Source: Geminicoccaceae bacterium (lineage in GTDB: Bacteria > Pseudomonadota > Alphaproteobacteria > Geminicoccales > Geminicoccaceae). From it: a stretch of 5,205 bases of DNA. Within the stretch, counting starts at the first letter, position 1. The number at the start of each line of letters is the position of its first letter. Made by a program: the position numbers and the translations under genes. Location: contig JAPJRA010000326.1 of assembly GCA_030824835.1 (NCBI GenBank), positions 1 through 5,205 on the forward strand, in the 5' to 3' direction. This document shows positions 1 through 5,205 of this stretch, piece after piece. The notes beneath the pieces were generated by a model. That model was not told the origin of the DNA, ran no database searches, and was given only the letters and a program-made list of their open reading frames with translations.

Positions 1-1669
1 CGGTGACGTCGATGATGTAGCTGTCCAGGTAGCGGCGTTCGTAATCTGGTGACACAGTCACCCAAGCCACCTCGCGCACCCAGCGCTCCTCGCCCGTGAC
101 GGGATGGGTGATGCGGTATTCCAGGCTGTAGGGTTCGCCTTGTTCCCTGCGACGGCGCTCTACCTCCATGTAGTTCGCGAGATCGTCGCTCTGTACGGCG
201 TCGAACCAGATGGTCAGCTGTACTTGGCCGCTCTCGCCGGCCGTGCCCATGAGGCGATGCGCATCGGCACCGTAGAGCTGAGAGCCGTGCTCATCGTAGC
301 CATGTGGGCCGTCGCCGGCCACGCCATGGCAGAAGACGATGCCACGCAGGTTCTCGACCAGGGACCGAAACCGGTTCTCGCTCTCGCGCAGTTGCTGCGC
401 TGCCTGCCATTCCCGGGTCACGTCGCGGCCGGTGCCACGATAGCCTTCAAATCGGCCGAAACGATCAAATACCGGCGTGCCGTTGATCCTGGTGACGAGC
501 CGCCGACCATTGCCGTCGAGCCGGGTATGGGTGAAGTCATGAAACGGCCGGTGGGCCGCCAGATCGGCCAAGAGCTCCGGCCAGTTGCCGGCATCTCGAC
601 CGCTGCGCCACAGCTGTTCGGGCCTTTGCTTGATCAGGTCTTGGGCTCGCAGTCCGGTGGCCTGCTCGAAGCCCGGTGACAGCCAGACGAAACGCAGCTG
701 ATCGTCCGTTTCCCACAGCCAGTCCGATGAAATTTCGACGAAGTCCCGCAGGCGTGATTCGCTTCTGCGCAGTGCTCGATTGGCGGCCACACCACGCTGC
801 GCGAGAAGGGCGAACATGGCACTGGCCAGGAGCGCGCCTGCCAGCGCCGGCAGCAGCCAATTATACCGCTCGGTGGCGGGATGCTGGGGAGCCCAGGCGA
901 TCCGACCGGCCAGCTCGCGATTGGGGCCGGTGAGCGCGACGGAGGCCATGTTATCGACGTCAGCCTCCGCCGGCACGACCTTCAGGGAAGCCAGGTCATA
1001 GTCGCCTTCAATCTGGCGCAAGAACGTATCGTCCAGGCGCTTGCCGAGCAGCAGGACCGGCTGTTGCCCGTGCGCCGGCACCGTTTTCTGGCTGGGACTC
1101 ACGGCAGCCATCAGAAAAACCCCATGGCGGCCCGCCAGGACTGCCACTTCCGGTGACGGCTCCAGCTGCTCCTGGCGGCGTGCGTGGTCGACAAGCTTGG
1201 TCAGGGCAGGTCCGAAGCTCGCGGCCACCGAGGCGATGTCCACCGTCGAATCGGCCTTGCCTTGAACGATGCGCCCAGCGGCGTCGAAGACGAGACTGAG
1301 CTCATAATGCAATGTTGCGTGCAGGCTCTCTCCAGGCTGCGCCACACCTAAATGGGGAGCGGCCTGCTGCATGAGGCCCTGTACCGCATCGTCCCAGAGC
1401 GCATAGGTGGTCAGATCGGCAGCGATGCGGTGTCGGAGATGGTTGAGGCTCGCCGAGACGGCCAGTTCTTCGTGGCGCCGCTGCGTCAGATCGTGCTGGT
1501 AGCCGGCCAACGTGAGCGTCACGGCGATCAGGAGCAGAGCGAGCACAAACATGCTGGCGAGAAGCCAGATGGACGAGCGCTCCCGCTGCAACCACCTGCG
1601 CCAGGAATTGGCCCGCTTCCGCGGGCATCCCGCCGCGGCTGGCGCGCTCGATTTCCCGGCGTCTGGCAC
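1..1669 (-). CDS. Membrane sensor protein with CHASE4-like and two PAS domains, 3' end outside the window
   Basis: 556 codons are open without a stop to the window edge; the upstream in-frame stop is at 1739-1741. I chose GTG 1669 because GAGGGA (1676-1681, minus strand) lies 6 bases before it. Residues 1-33 are basic and cytoplasmic; TM1 is about 34-54 (IWLLASMFVLALLLIAVTLA). Residues about 55-268 form a periplasmic domain with the CHASE4-type motif YALWDDAV (W92, D93, D94) and a later LLLGKRLDD stretch. TM2 is about 271-292. PAS1 is about 305-418, from FVEISSDWLWETDD to the PAC signature YRGTGRDVT (410-418). PAS2 runs from about 434 to the edge, ending in SYIIDVT. It is probably an inner-membrane signalling protein; the ligand is unknown. 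The output domain (histidine kinase, GGDEF, EAL or other) is not in the window, so kinase or cyclic-di-GMP function cannot be decided. Later starts such as ATG 1552 would destroy TM1. The PAS calls are firm; CHASE4 is likely. Confidence 0.88.
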   Translation of the reverse strand, partial: MPDAGKSSAPAAAGCPRKRANSWRRWLQRERSSIWLLASMFVLALLLIAVTLTLAGYQHDLTQRRHEELAVSASLNHLRHRIAADLTTYALWDDAVQGLMQQAAPHLGVAQPGESLHATLHYELSLVFDAAGRIVQGKADSTVDIASVAASFGPALTKLVDHARRQEQLEPSPEVAVLAGRHGVFLMAAVSPSQKTVPAHGQQPVLLLGKRLDDTFLRQIEGDYDLASLKVVPAEADVDNMASVALTGPNRELAGRIAWAPQHPATERYNWLLPALAGALLASAMFALLAQRGVAANRALRRSESRLRDFVEISSDWLWETDDQLRFVWLSPGFEQATGLRAQDLIKQRPEQLWRSGRDAGNWPELLADLAAHRPFHDFTHTRLDGNGRRLVTRINGTPVFDRFGRFEGYRGTGRDVTREWQAAQQLRESENRFRSLVENLRGIVFCHGVAGDGPHGYDEHGSQLYGADAHRLMGTAGESGQVQLTIWFDAVQSDDLANYMEVERRRREQGEPYSLEYRITHPVTGEERWVREVAWVTVSPDYERRYLDSYIIDVT

Positions 1670-1675
1670 GGTAAG

Positions 1676-1681
1676 TCCCTC
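1676..1681 (-). promoter_or_regulatory. Shine-Dalgarno site for the GTG start of the sensor gene
   Basis: Read on the minus strand, GAGGGA sits 6 bases before GTG 1669. This site decides the start: no in-frame ATG lies between the upstream stop (1739-1741) and TM1, and starting at GTG leaves the first membrane segment complete. Confidence 0.6.
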
Positions 1682-1920
1682 AGAAAGACTGGAGAAGCTG
1701 CTCCCGTGGTGAATGAACCGGAAGCCCGCTGCAAGTCCTCATCGCGTCGACGGGGGACGCGCACCGCGATGGAAACGCGCCGTAGGTCCGACCGTGTCGG
1801 CGGCCATGGGTCTCGGCTTTGCCATCCTTGGTCGGCAGCTTCCGGTTCCTTGAACAGGGGGGCAGGGTTGTCCAGGGAGCTGAAGCGTGGAGTTGCGGCG
1901 CAGGAAGCTTTCTCGCGGCA

Positions 1921-2112
1921 TCAAGACCGACGCAGTGCGGCCACTGCCGATTCGGGACCTTGCCATCTCGCGGGTGCTATCAGCCGGGCGAGCAGCAGCA
2001 CTGGTCCGATCCAAACAGGCATGCTCAGCAAGGCACCCCAGCCGATCCAGGGAAACGGGCGATCGTCACGGTCGACGACCCTGATTAGGAGGAAGTCGGC
2101 CTGCCGCTTCAT
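1921..2112 (-). CDS. Possible small membrane protein, 63 residues, hypothetical
   Basis: I do not recognise this frame. From ATG 2112 it starts MKRQADFLLIRVVDRDD and has one hydrophobic segment at about residues 22-46, rich in Trp, Leu, Ile and Gly (WIGWGALLSMPVWIGPVLLL), followed by a short polar basic tail. A soluble basic and acidic N-terminus followed by a single helix is a sensible layout for a small inner-membrane protein. GC-rich third positions in the first two thirds also favour coding. Against it, the ribosome site is weak (only GAGA about 10 bases upstream), the tail codons are less typical, and no family is recognised. An upstream ATG at 2202 would add 30 unconvincing residues. 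It lies between the tRNA-Thr and the sensor gene on the same strand and could be co-transcribed with either. It may be a chance frame. Confidence 0.35.
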   Translation of the reverse strand: MKRQADFLLIRVVDRDDRPFPWIGWGALLSMPVWIGPVLLLARLIAPARWQGPESAVAALRRS

Positions 2113-2293
2113 GATGCTCTGTCTCGGCAAGGAGGCCGCAGACCACGCTCGGTCTAGGCACGCAAGGCCGGCGTCGAGGCTCTTCGTTTGCCGTGCACGC
2201 ATGATCCGGCTAGATTCGCCGCATCCAATACATCACACGCAAGGCCGCCTTCATGGGCCCAAGAGCGCTCTCGCCCGTAGGTGCCTGGAAAAA

Positions 2294-2368
2294 TGGTGCC
2301 GCCAGATAGGATTGAACTATCGACCTCACCCTTACCAAGGGTGCGCTCTGCCACTGAGCTATGGCGGC
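2294..2368 (-). tRNA. tRNA-Thr, anticodon GGT
   Basis: The 75-base minus-strand sequence folds fully. The acceptor stem is GCCGCCA with TGGCGGC, then discriminator A and an encoded CCA (2294-2296). The D-arm is GCTC/GAGC with a short 7-base loop AGTGGCA. The anticodon stem CACCC/GGGTG encloses TTGGTAA, giving anticodon GGT for threonine codons ACC and ACU. The T-arm is GATAG/CTATC with loop TTCAATC. All stems pair perfectly, so it should be functional. It is transcribed away from the dcd-murA genes. On the minus strand TTTTT follows the CCA directly, with no separate hairpin before it, so I do not call a terminator. Confidence 0.97.
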
Positions 2369-2425
2369 TTTCGGTGGCGCGGGTGATGCCACACCGCCAT
2401 CATGCACGCAAGTTGGTTTCGATTG

Positions 2426-2584
2426 ATGGCTGAAGAACGGGAATCCGATCCACAGGACCGAGCGGCTGCGCGGCGGGCCAAGCTGGCGGCGGCGATGCGC
2501 GCCAACCTGCAGCGACGCAAGGCGCAGCAGCGGGCGCGCGATGCCGCGGCCACGGTCGATGCGGAGCCGGTTGAGGAAGCGTGA
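2426..2584 (+). CDS. Small basic conserved hypothetical protein, 52 residues
   Basis: The 52-residue product has an acidic N-terminus (MAEERESDPQD), a very basic Ala/Arg/Lys centre (about residues 12-38, including MRANLQRRKAQQRAR) and an acidic tail (DAEPVEEA). The central run reads as one helix. From memory, small proteins with an 'LRANLKRRKAQxRAR' core are widespread in alphaproteobacteria and have no known function; I recognise the pattern but no gene name. There is no signal peptide, membrane segment or cysteine. The charge pattern suggests a cytoplasmic protein that might bind RNA or the ribosome, which is inference only. An in-frame ATG at 2402 would add eight atypical residues and leave only 33 bases before the divergent tRNA, so I prefer 2426. 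Neither start has a strong ribosome site. It ends 48 bases before dcd on the same strand and may be the first gene of that operon. Confidence 0.7.
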   Translation: MAEERESDPQDRAAARRAKLAAAMRANLQRRKAQQRARDAAATVDAEPVEEA

Positions 2585-2632
2585 GCGATCCCGTACAAGG
2601 GCGCCCACTCAACGCTCAAGAGGTGTGGCACG

Positions 2633-3187
2633 ATGTCGATCATGCCGGATCGGTGGATCCGCGAAATGGCGCGGACGCATGGCATGATCGAGCCGTTCGT
2701 CGACAGCCAGACCCGTGCGGGCGTGATCTCCTACGGCCTGTCGTCCTATGGCTACGACGCCAGGGTAGCACCCGAGTTTCGGATCTTCACTAATGTCGAC
2801 AATGCGTTGGTCGATCCGAAGAATTTCTCCGACCAGAGCTTCGTCGAGCGCAACGGCGAATCCTGCGTGATCCCGCCGAACAGCTTCGCACTGGCACGTA
2901 CGGTCGAGTATTTCCGGATCCCGCGCGACGTGCTGGTGATCTGCCTCGGCAAGAGCACCTATGCCCGCTGCGGGATGATCGTCAACGTGACCCCGCTCGA
3001 GCCGGAGTGGGAAGGTCACGTGACGCTGGAGATCTCCAACACCACGCCGTTGCCGGCGCGGGTCTACGCCAACGAGGGCATCTGCCAGTTCCTCTTTCTG
3101 CGTGGGAATGAGCCGCCCGAGGTCTCGTATGCGGACCGCAAAGGCAAATATATGGGGCAGACGGGCGTGACCCTTCCCCGGCTCTAG
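2633..3187 (+). CDS. dcd: dCTP deaminase
   Basis: Deaminates dCTP to dUTP and ammonia in the cytoplasm; dUTPase then yields dUMP for thymidylate synthase. The 184-residue product matches the family along its length: start [28 protein letters not shown] (30-44), [15 protein letters not shown] (80-94), the catalytic GKSTYAR (106-112) with Ser108 and Arg112, and [14 protein letters not shown] (123-136) with Glu133 as general base. These correspond to Ser111, Arg115 and Glu138 of the E. coli enzyme. The C-terminus [14 protein letters not shown] is the flexible tail that closes over the triphosphate. AAGAGG (2618-2623) lies 9 bases before the ATG and supports this start. This is the short, widespread bacterial type. 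The sequence alone cannot exclude added dUTPase activity, as in bifunctional archaeal members, but monofunctional deaminase is the expected activity. murA follows after 21 bases. Confidence 0.97.
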   Translation: MSIMPDRWIREMARTHGMIEPFVDSQTRAGVISYGLSSYGYDARVAPEFRIFTNVDNALVDPKNFSDQSFVERNGESCVIPPNSFALARTVEYFRIPRDVLVICLGKSTYARCGMIVNVTPLEPEWEGHVTLEISNTTPLPARVYANEGICQFLFLRGNEPPEVSYADRKGKYMGQTGVTLPRL

Positions 3188-3208
3188 CCAAGGACGCTGG
3201 CTTCCTTC

Positions 3209-4474
3209 ATGGACCGTATCCTCATCCGTGGCGGCGCGCCGCTCAACGGCACCGTCGAGATCAGTGGTGCGAAGAATGCCGCCCTGCCGATCATGGCGGC
3301 CTGCCTACTGACCGCCGAGCCGCTCGATCTCGCCAACGTGCCGGATCTCGCGGACATCGCGTCGACGCAGCGGCTGCTGCAGCATCTTGGCGCATCGGCC
3401 ACCTATGTCGCGGGCGAGCCGGGGCGCATGGTGCTGCACGCACCGAGCATCCTCACCGATACGGCACCCTATGATCTCGTGCGCAAGATGCGGGCCTCAG
3501 TCCTGGTGCTGGGGCCGATCCTGGCGCGCACCGGGGAGGCACGTGTCTCGCTGCCGGGGGGCTGTGCCATCGGGCCCCGCCCGATCGACCTGCATCTGAT
3601 GGGCATGGAGCGTCTGGGCGCGTCGATCACGCTGGACGATGGCTATGTGCGCGCTCGGGCGCCGCAGGGTCTCAAGGGGGCGGAGATCCGGTTGCCGCAG
3701 CCCTCGGTCGGTGCCACCGAGAACCTGCTGATGGCGGCAACGCTCGCCCGTGGCGAGACACTGATCGCCGGCGCCGCGCGCGAGCCGGAGATCGTCGATC
3801 TCGCCGCTTGCCTCAAGGCGATGGGGGCCCGGATCGAGGGCGCCGGTTCCAGTCACATTCAGGTCGAGGGCGTGGGGGCGTTGCACGGTGCCCGGCACGC
3901 GATCATCCCGGATCGTATCGAGGCCGGCACCTACGCCATGGCTGCCGCCATTACCGGCGGGCGGCTGCTGCTCAAACACGCCCGTCTCGAGTATTTCGGG
4001 GCGGCGACAGAGGTGATGCAGGCGGCCGGCATGTTGCTGGAATCGACCGAGGACGGGGTTGTGGCTGGCCTGGCCAACGGTGAGCTTACCGGCAGCGACG
4101 CGTTGACCCGCCCCTTCCCGGGTTTCGCCACCGACCTGCAGGCGCAGTTCATGGCGCTGATGAGCGTGGCCAAGGGGGCGGCCATGATCACCGAGACGAT
4201 TTTCGAGAACCGGTTCATGCATGTTCCCGAGCTCGCCCGGATGGGGGCCAGGATCAATGTCCATGGAGCGTCGGCCCTGGTCCGAGGCGTGAGCACGCTC
4301 AAGGGGGCGCCGGTGATGGCGACCGATCTGCGGGCATCGGTATCGCTCGTGCTGGCAGCCCTGGCCGCTTCCGGTGAGACCGAGATCAATCGCATCTACC
4401 ATCTCGACCGGGGCTACGAACGGCTCGAGGAGAAGCTCGGCGCGGTCGGTGCACGTGTCGAGCGGGTACCGTGA
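3209..4474 (+). CDS. murA: UDP-N-acetylglucosamine 1-carboxyvinyltransferase (MurA)
   Basis: Transfers enolpyruvate from phosphoenolpyruvate to UDP-GlcNAc, the first committed step of peptidoglycan synthesis, in the cytoplasm. The product is 421 residues, close to the usual 417-430, and complete from [24 protein letters not shown] to IERVP-like ending GARVERVP. Visible active-site residues, with E. coli numbers in brackets, are Lys22 in GAKNA (22), Arg95 (91), Cys119 in [11 protein letters not shown] (115), Arg124 (120), Asp309 in [10 protein letters not shown] (305), Arg335 in FENRFMH (331), Asp373 and Arg375 in TDLRAS (369, 371), and Arg401 in DRGYERLE (397). The constant offset of four supports the alignment. 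Cys at 119 instead of Asp means the fosfomycin target residue is present. AAGGA (3190-3194) is a rather distant ribosome site, 14 bases before the ATG, so coupling to dcd translation is possible. The stop overlaps the ribosome site of the next gene. Confidence 0.98.
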   Translation: MDRILIRGGAPLNGTVEISGAKNAALPIMAACLLTAEPLDLANVPDLADIASTQRLLQHLGASATYVAGEPGRMVLHAPSILTDTAPYDLVRKMRASVLVLGPILARTGEARVSLPGGCAIGPRPIDLHLMGMERLGASITLDDGYVRARAPQGLKGAEIRLPQPSVGATENLLMAATLARGETLIAGAAREPEIVDLAACLKAMGARIEGAGSSHIQVEGVGALHGARHAIIPDRIEAGTYAMAAAITGGRLLLKHARLEYFGAATEVMQAAGMLLESTEDGVVAGLANGELTGSDALTRPFPGFATDLQAQFMALMSVAKGAAMITETIFENRFMHVPELARMGARINVHGASALVRGVSTLKGAPVMATDLRASVSLVLAALAASGETEINRIYHLDRGYERLEEKLGAVGARVERVP

Positions 4475-4478
4475 GGAG
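4473..4478 (+). promoter_or_regulatory. Shine-Dalgarno site of the DUF2948 gene, overlapping the murA stop
   Basis: GAGGAG lies 6 bases before ATG 4485 and shares bases with the murA TGA (4472-4474). It is the strongest ribosome site in the window and decides the start of the DUF2948 gene. The overlap suggests that ribosomes finishing murA help initiation here. Confidence 0.7.
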
Positions 4479-4484
4479 TTCCGC

Positions 4485-4955
4485 ATGACCGAGAAATTAC
4501 GGTTGAAGGCCGGTGATGCCGAGGATCTGGCGGTGATCGCCGCCTGCCTTCAGGACGCCCGCATATCTCTGCGCGAGATGGTGTTCACCCCGGCGGAGCA
4601 TCGGTTCGCGGCGGCTTTCAAACGCTACCGGCGCGAGCGGTTGCCCAACTGGTCGGATTGCGAGGGGCTTACCGAGTGTCTGGCCGCACTGGTTTTCGAT
4701 TCGATCGACGAGGTCAAGTATCGCGGCCTGGATCCGAGCAAACCAGACACCGAGCTGACGCTCCTGACCATCGCAACCGAGCCGGGTAAGGGCCACCTGA
4801 TCCATATCGACCTCGTCTTCGAGGGTGATGCCCAGATCCAGCTGCGTACGGACAGCATCGCATGCCGGCTGGACGATTTCGGCGAGCCGGAAGTTTGCAA
4901 GGTGACACCGTGCGATCATTTGAGCGACGGCTGGATCCGGATAGCGCCCGCATGA
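4485..4955 (+). CDS. DUF2948 family protein, function unknown
   Basis: The 156-residue product resembles the alphaproteobacterial DUF2948 family: an N-terminal LRLKAGDAEDLAVIAACLQDA (residues 5-25), then MVFTPAEHRFAAAFKRYRRE, a central LAALVFDSIDEVKYRGLD and a C-terminal beta-rich part (LLTIATEPG, IHIDLVFEGDAQIQLRTDSIACRLDDFG). It looks like a small soluble cytoplasmic alpha/beta protein with no signal peptide, membrane segment or obvious catalytic motif. No activity is known to me. GAGGAG (4473-4478), which overlaps the murA stop, is 6 bases before the ATG and fixes this start; the longer in-frame frame beginning inside murA at 4374 is not needed. Its position between murA and hisD recurs in alphaproteobacteria as I recall. 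Its last bases ATGA contain the hisD start, so the two are translationally coupled. The context does not reveal its role. Confidence 0.88.
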   Translation: MTEKLRLKAGDAEDLAVIAACLQDARISLREMVFTPAEHRFAAAFKRYRRERLPNWSDCEGLTECLAALVFDSIDEVKYRGLDPSKPDTELTLLTIATEPGKGHLIHIDLVFEGDAQIQLRTDSIACRLDDFGEPEVCKVTPCDHLSDGWIRIAPA

Positions 4956-5205
4956 CGTTGCTGCTGAGCCAAAGTGCGTCGGACTTCGCTGCCAGATTCG
5001 CCACCCTCGTCGACGGTCGCCGCGACGAGGAAACCGACGTCCGTGCCACCGTCGCCGAGATCGTGGCCGCCATCCGGCGGTCCGGCGACACCGCCCTCTT
5101 GGAGCTGACGCAGCGCTACGACCGTCTGTCGCTGCCGCCACAGGATCTGCGCCGCCGAGAAGCGCAGATCCTGTGGCGGCAGCGCGGATACGCGCCTTTC
5201 ACGAG
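4952..5205 (+). CDS. hisD: Histidinol dehydrogenase, N-terminal part, 3' end missing and probably chimeric
   Basis: HisD oxidises L-histidinol to L-histidine in two NAD-dependent steps, the end of histidine synthesis, as a cytoplasmic zinc enzyme. Only the N-terminus is present. Residues 1-67 fit the family's helical start: FAARFATLVDGRRDE, then VRATVAEIVAAIRRSGDTALLELTQRYDRL (the RxxGDxALxExTxxFD signature, about 42-57), then SLPPQDLR. The zinc and active-site residues lie further on and cannot be checked. The ATG overlaps the DUF2948 stop (ATGA) and has no good ribosome site of its own, so it is probably translated by coupling. After residue 67 the frame stays open, but RRREAQILWRQRGYAPFTR does not resemble HisD; bases 5153-5184 are the reverse complement of what HisD should have here. 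Treat codons from 5153 onwards as artefact. Identity rests on a short segment plus the conserved neighbourhood. Confidence 0.85.
   Translation, partial: MTLLLSQSASDFAARFATLVDGRRDEETDVRATVAEIVAAIRRSGDTALLELTQRYDRLSLPPQDLRRREAQILWRQRGYAPFT
5130..5184. repeat. Perfect 23-bp inverted repeat at the window end (fold-back junction)
   Basis: The left arm 5130-5152 and right arm 5162-5184 are exact reverse complements (23 of 23), separated by the 9-base loop 5153-5161. The repeat lies inside the hisD coding region. The reverse complement of 5153-5184 encodes LPPQDLRFSA in the hisD frame, whereas the forward reading gives LPPQDLRRREA. The bases after the right arm (5185-5205) do not continue as the complement of upstream hisD. 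This is a strand-switch signature rather than a terminator: there is no T-run and the gene is interrupted near its start. Confidence 0.9.

Larger units (their letters stand above)
1670..2293. other. Long, mostly non-coding stretch between sensor gene and tRNA-Thr
   Basis: These 624 bases hold no gene that I recognise. The open frames on either strand mostly give Arg/Pro/Ser/Ala-rich translations typical of chance frames in GC-rich DNA. The one frame that looks protein-like is the 63-codon minus-strand frame at 1921-2112, listed separately. The stretch should hold the sensor promoter (minus strand, upstream of 1669) and the 3' flank of the tRNA. I saw no convincing -35/-10 pair for the sensor. 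A small hairpin is possible at 1743-1761 (6-bp stem, 7-base loop), but it has no T-run and is not persuasive as a terminator. Confidence 0.5.

Noticed and set aside
555..564. 10-base match (gccgccagat) to the tRNA-Thr 3' end at 2298-2307, possible attachment repeat
   Set aside because: It is too short to be meaningful in GC-rich DNA, it is inside the sensor coding region, and no integrase is present.
104..679. 191-codon plus-strand open frame
   Set aside because: It lies wholly antisense to the sensor gene, whose minus-strand translation has clear PAS/PAC motifs; the plus-strand product has no recognisable domain.
1743..1761. Hairpin cgcgtc / gacgcg with 7-base loop, possible terminator
   Set aside because: Only six base pairs and no T-run on either side; such hairpins are expected by chance at this GC content.
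1739..2014. 91-codon minus-strand frame upstream of the sensor
   Set aside because: Arg/Pro/Ser-rich translation without hydrophobic core or recognisable motif; it also overlaps the more protein-like frame at 1921-2112.
2250..2293. Terminator after tRNA-Thr
   Set aside because: A TTTTT run follows the CCA directly on the minus strand, but no independent hairpin precedes it. The palindromic agagcgctct further on has no loop.
1352..2386. 344-codon plus-strand open frame
   Set aside because: It runs antisense to the sensor start and then straight through the tRNA-Thr gene; its product is Arg/Ser-rich with no family features. It is a chance frame in GC-rich DNA.
2581..2793. 70-codon plus-strand frame from GTG overlapping the small basic gene's stop
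   Set aside because: It overlaps the dcd start in another frame, and dcd has a well-placed ribosome site and full family match. The product shows no domain.
3497..4486. 329-codon minus-strand open frame
   Set aside because: It is antisense to murA, whose catalytic residues are all in place; the long frame follows from GC-rich codon use.

Overview
The window comes from a GC-rich bacterial chromosome. Protein similarity recalled from memory (a dCTP deaminase of the 184-residue PDKWIR...QTGVTLPK type, and the order murA, DUF2948 gene, hisD) points to an alphaproteobacterium, probably Rhodospirillales or a relative. This is inference from gene content; no search was run. The window looks like ordinary housekeeping chromosome plus one sensory gene. 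I found no CRISPR array, insertion sequence, phage gene or toxin-antitoxin pair, and no clear new system.

Left part (1-1669, minus strand): the N-terminal 556 residues of a large membrane sensor. It starts at GTG 1669 behind a good Shine-Dalgarno sequence and runs off the left edge. The order is a short basic cytoplasmic tail, TM1, a periplasmic CHASE4-like domain, TM2, then two PAS/PAC domains. The output domain lies outside the window. Every plus-strand reading frame here is a shadow of this gene.

Middle (1670-2425): a poorly coding stretch with one possible 63-residue membrane protein (minus strand), then a complete tRNA-Thr(GGT) on the minus strand with encoded CCA. The tRNA and the first plus-strand gene diverge from only about 57 bp.

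Right part (2426-5205, plus strand): a compact run of co-directional genes: a 52-residue basic protein, dcd (dCTP deaminase), murA (UDP-GlcNAc enolpyruvyl transferase), a DUF2948 protein and the start of hisD (histidinol dehydrogenase). Gaps are 48 bp, 21 bp, 10 bp and an ATGA overlap, so dcd to hisD is probably one operon. It joins dUTP supply for thymidylate synthesis, the first committed step of peptidoglycan synthesis, an uncharacterised protein and the last step of histidine synthesis: co-expressed housekeeping functions, not one pathway.

The most notable anomaly is at the right end. hisD reads normally to position 5152. It then switches to the reverse complement of what appears to be its own continuation, giving a perfect 23-bp inverted repeat around a 9-base loop. 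Reading the inverted strand restores a plausible HisD continuation (LPPQDLR-FSA). This is best explained as a fold-back chimera at a contig end, so the last 53 bases should not be trusted.
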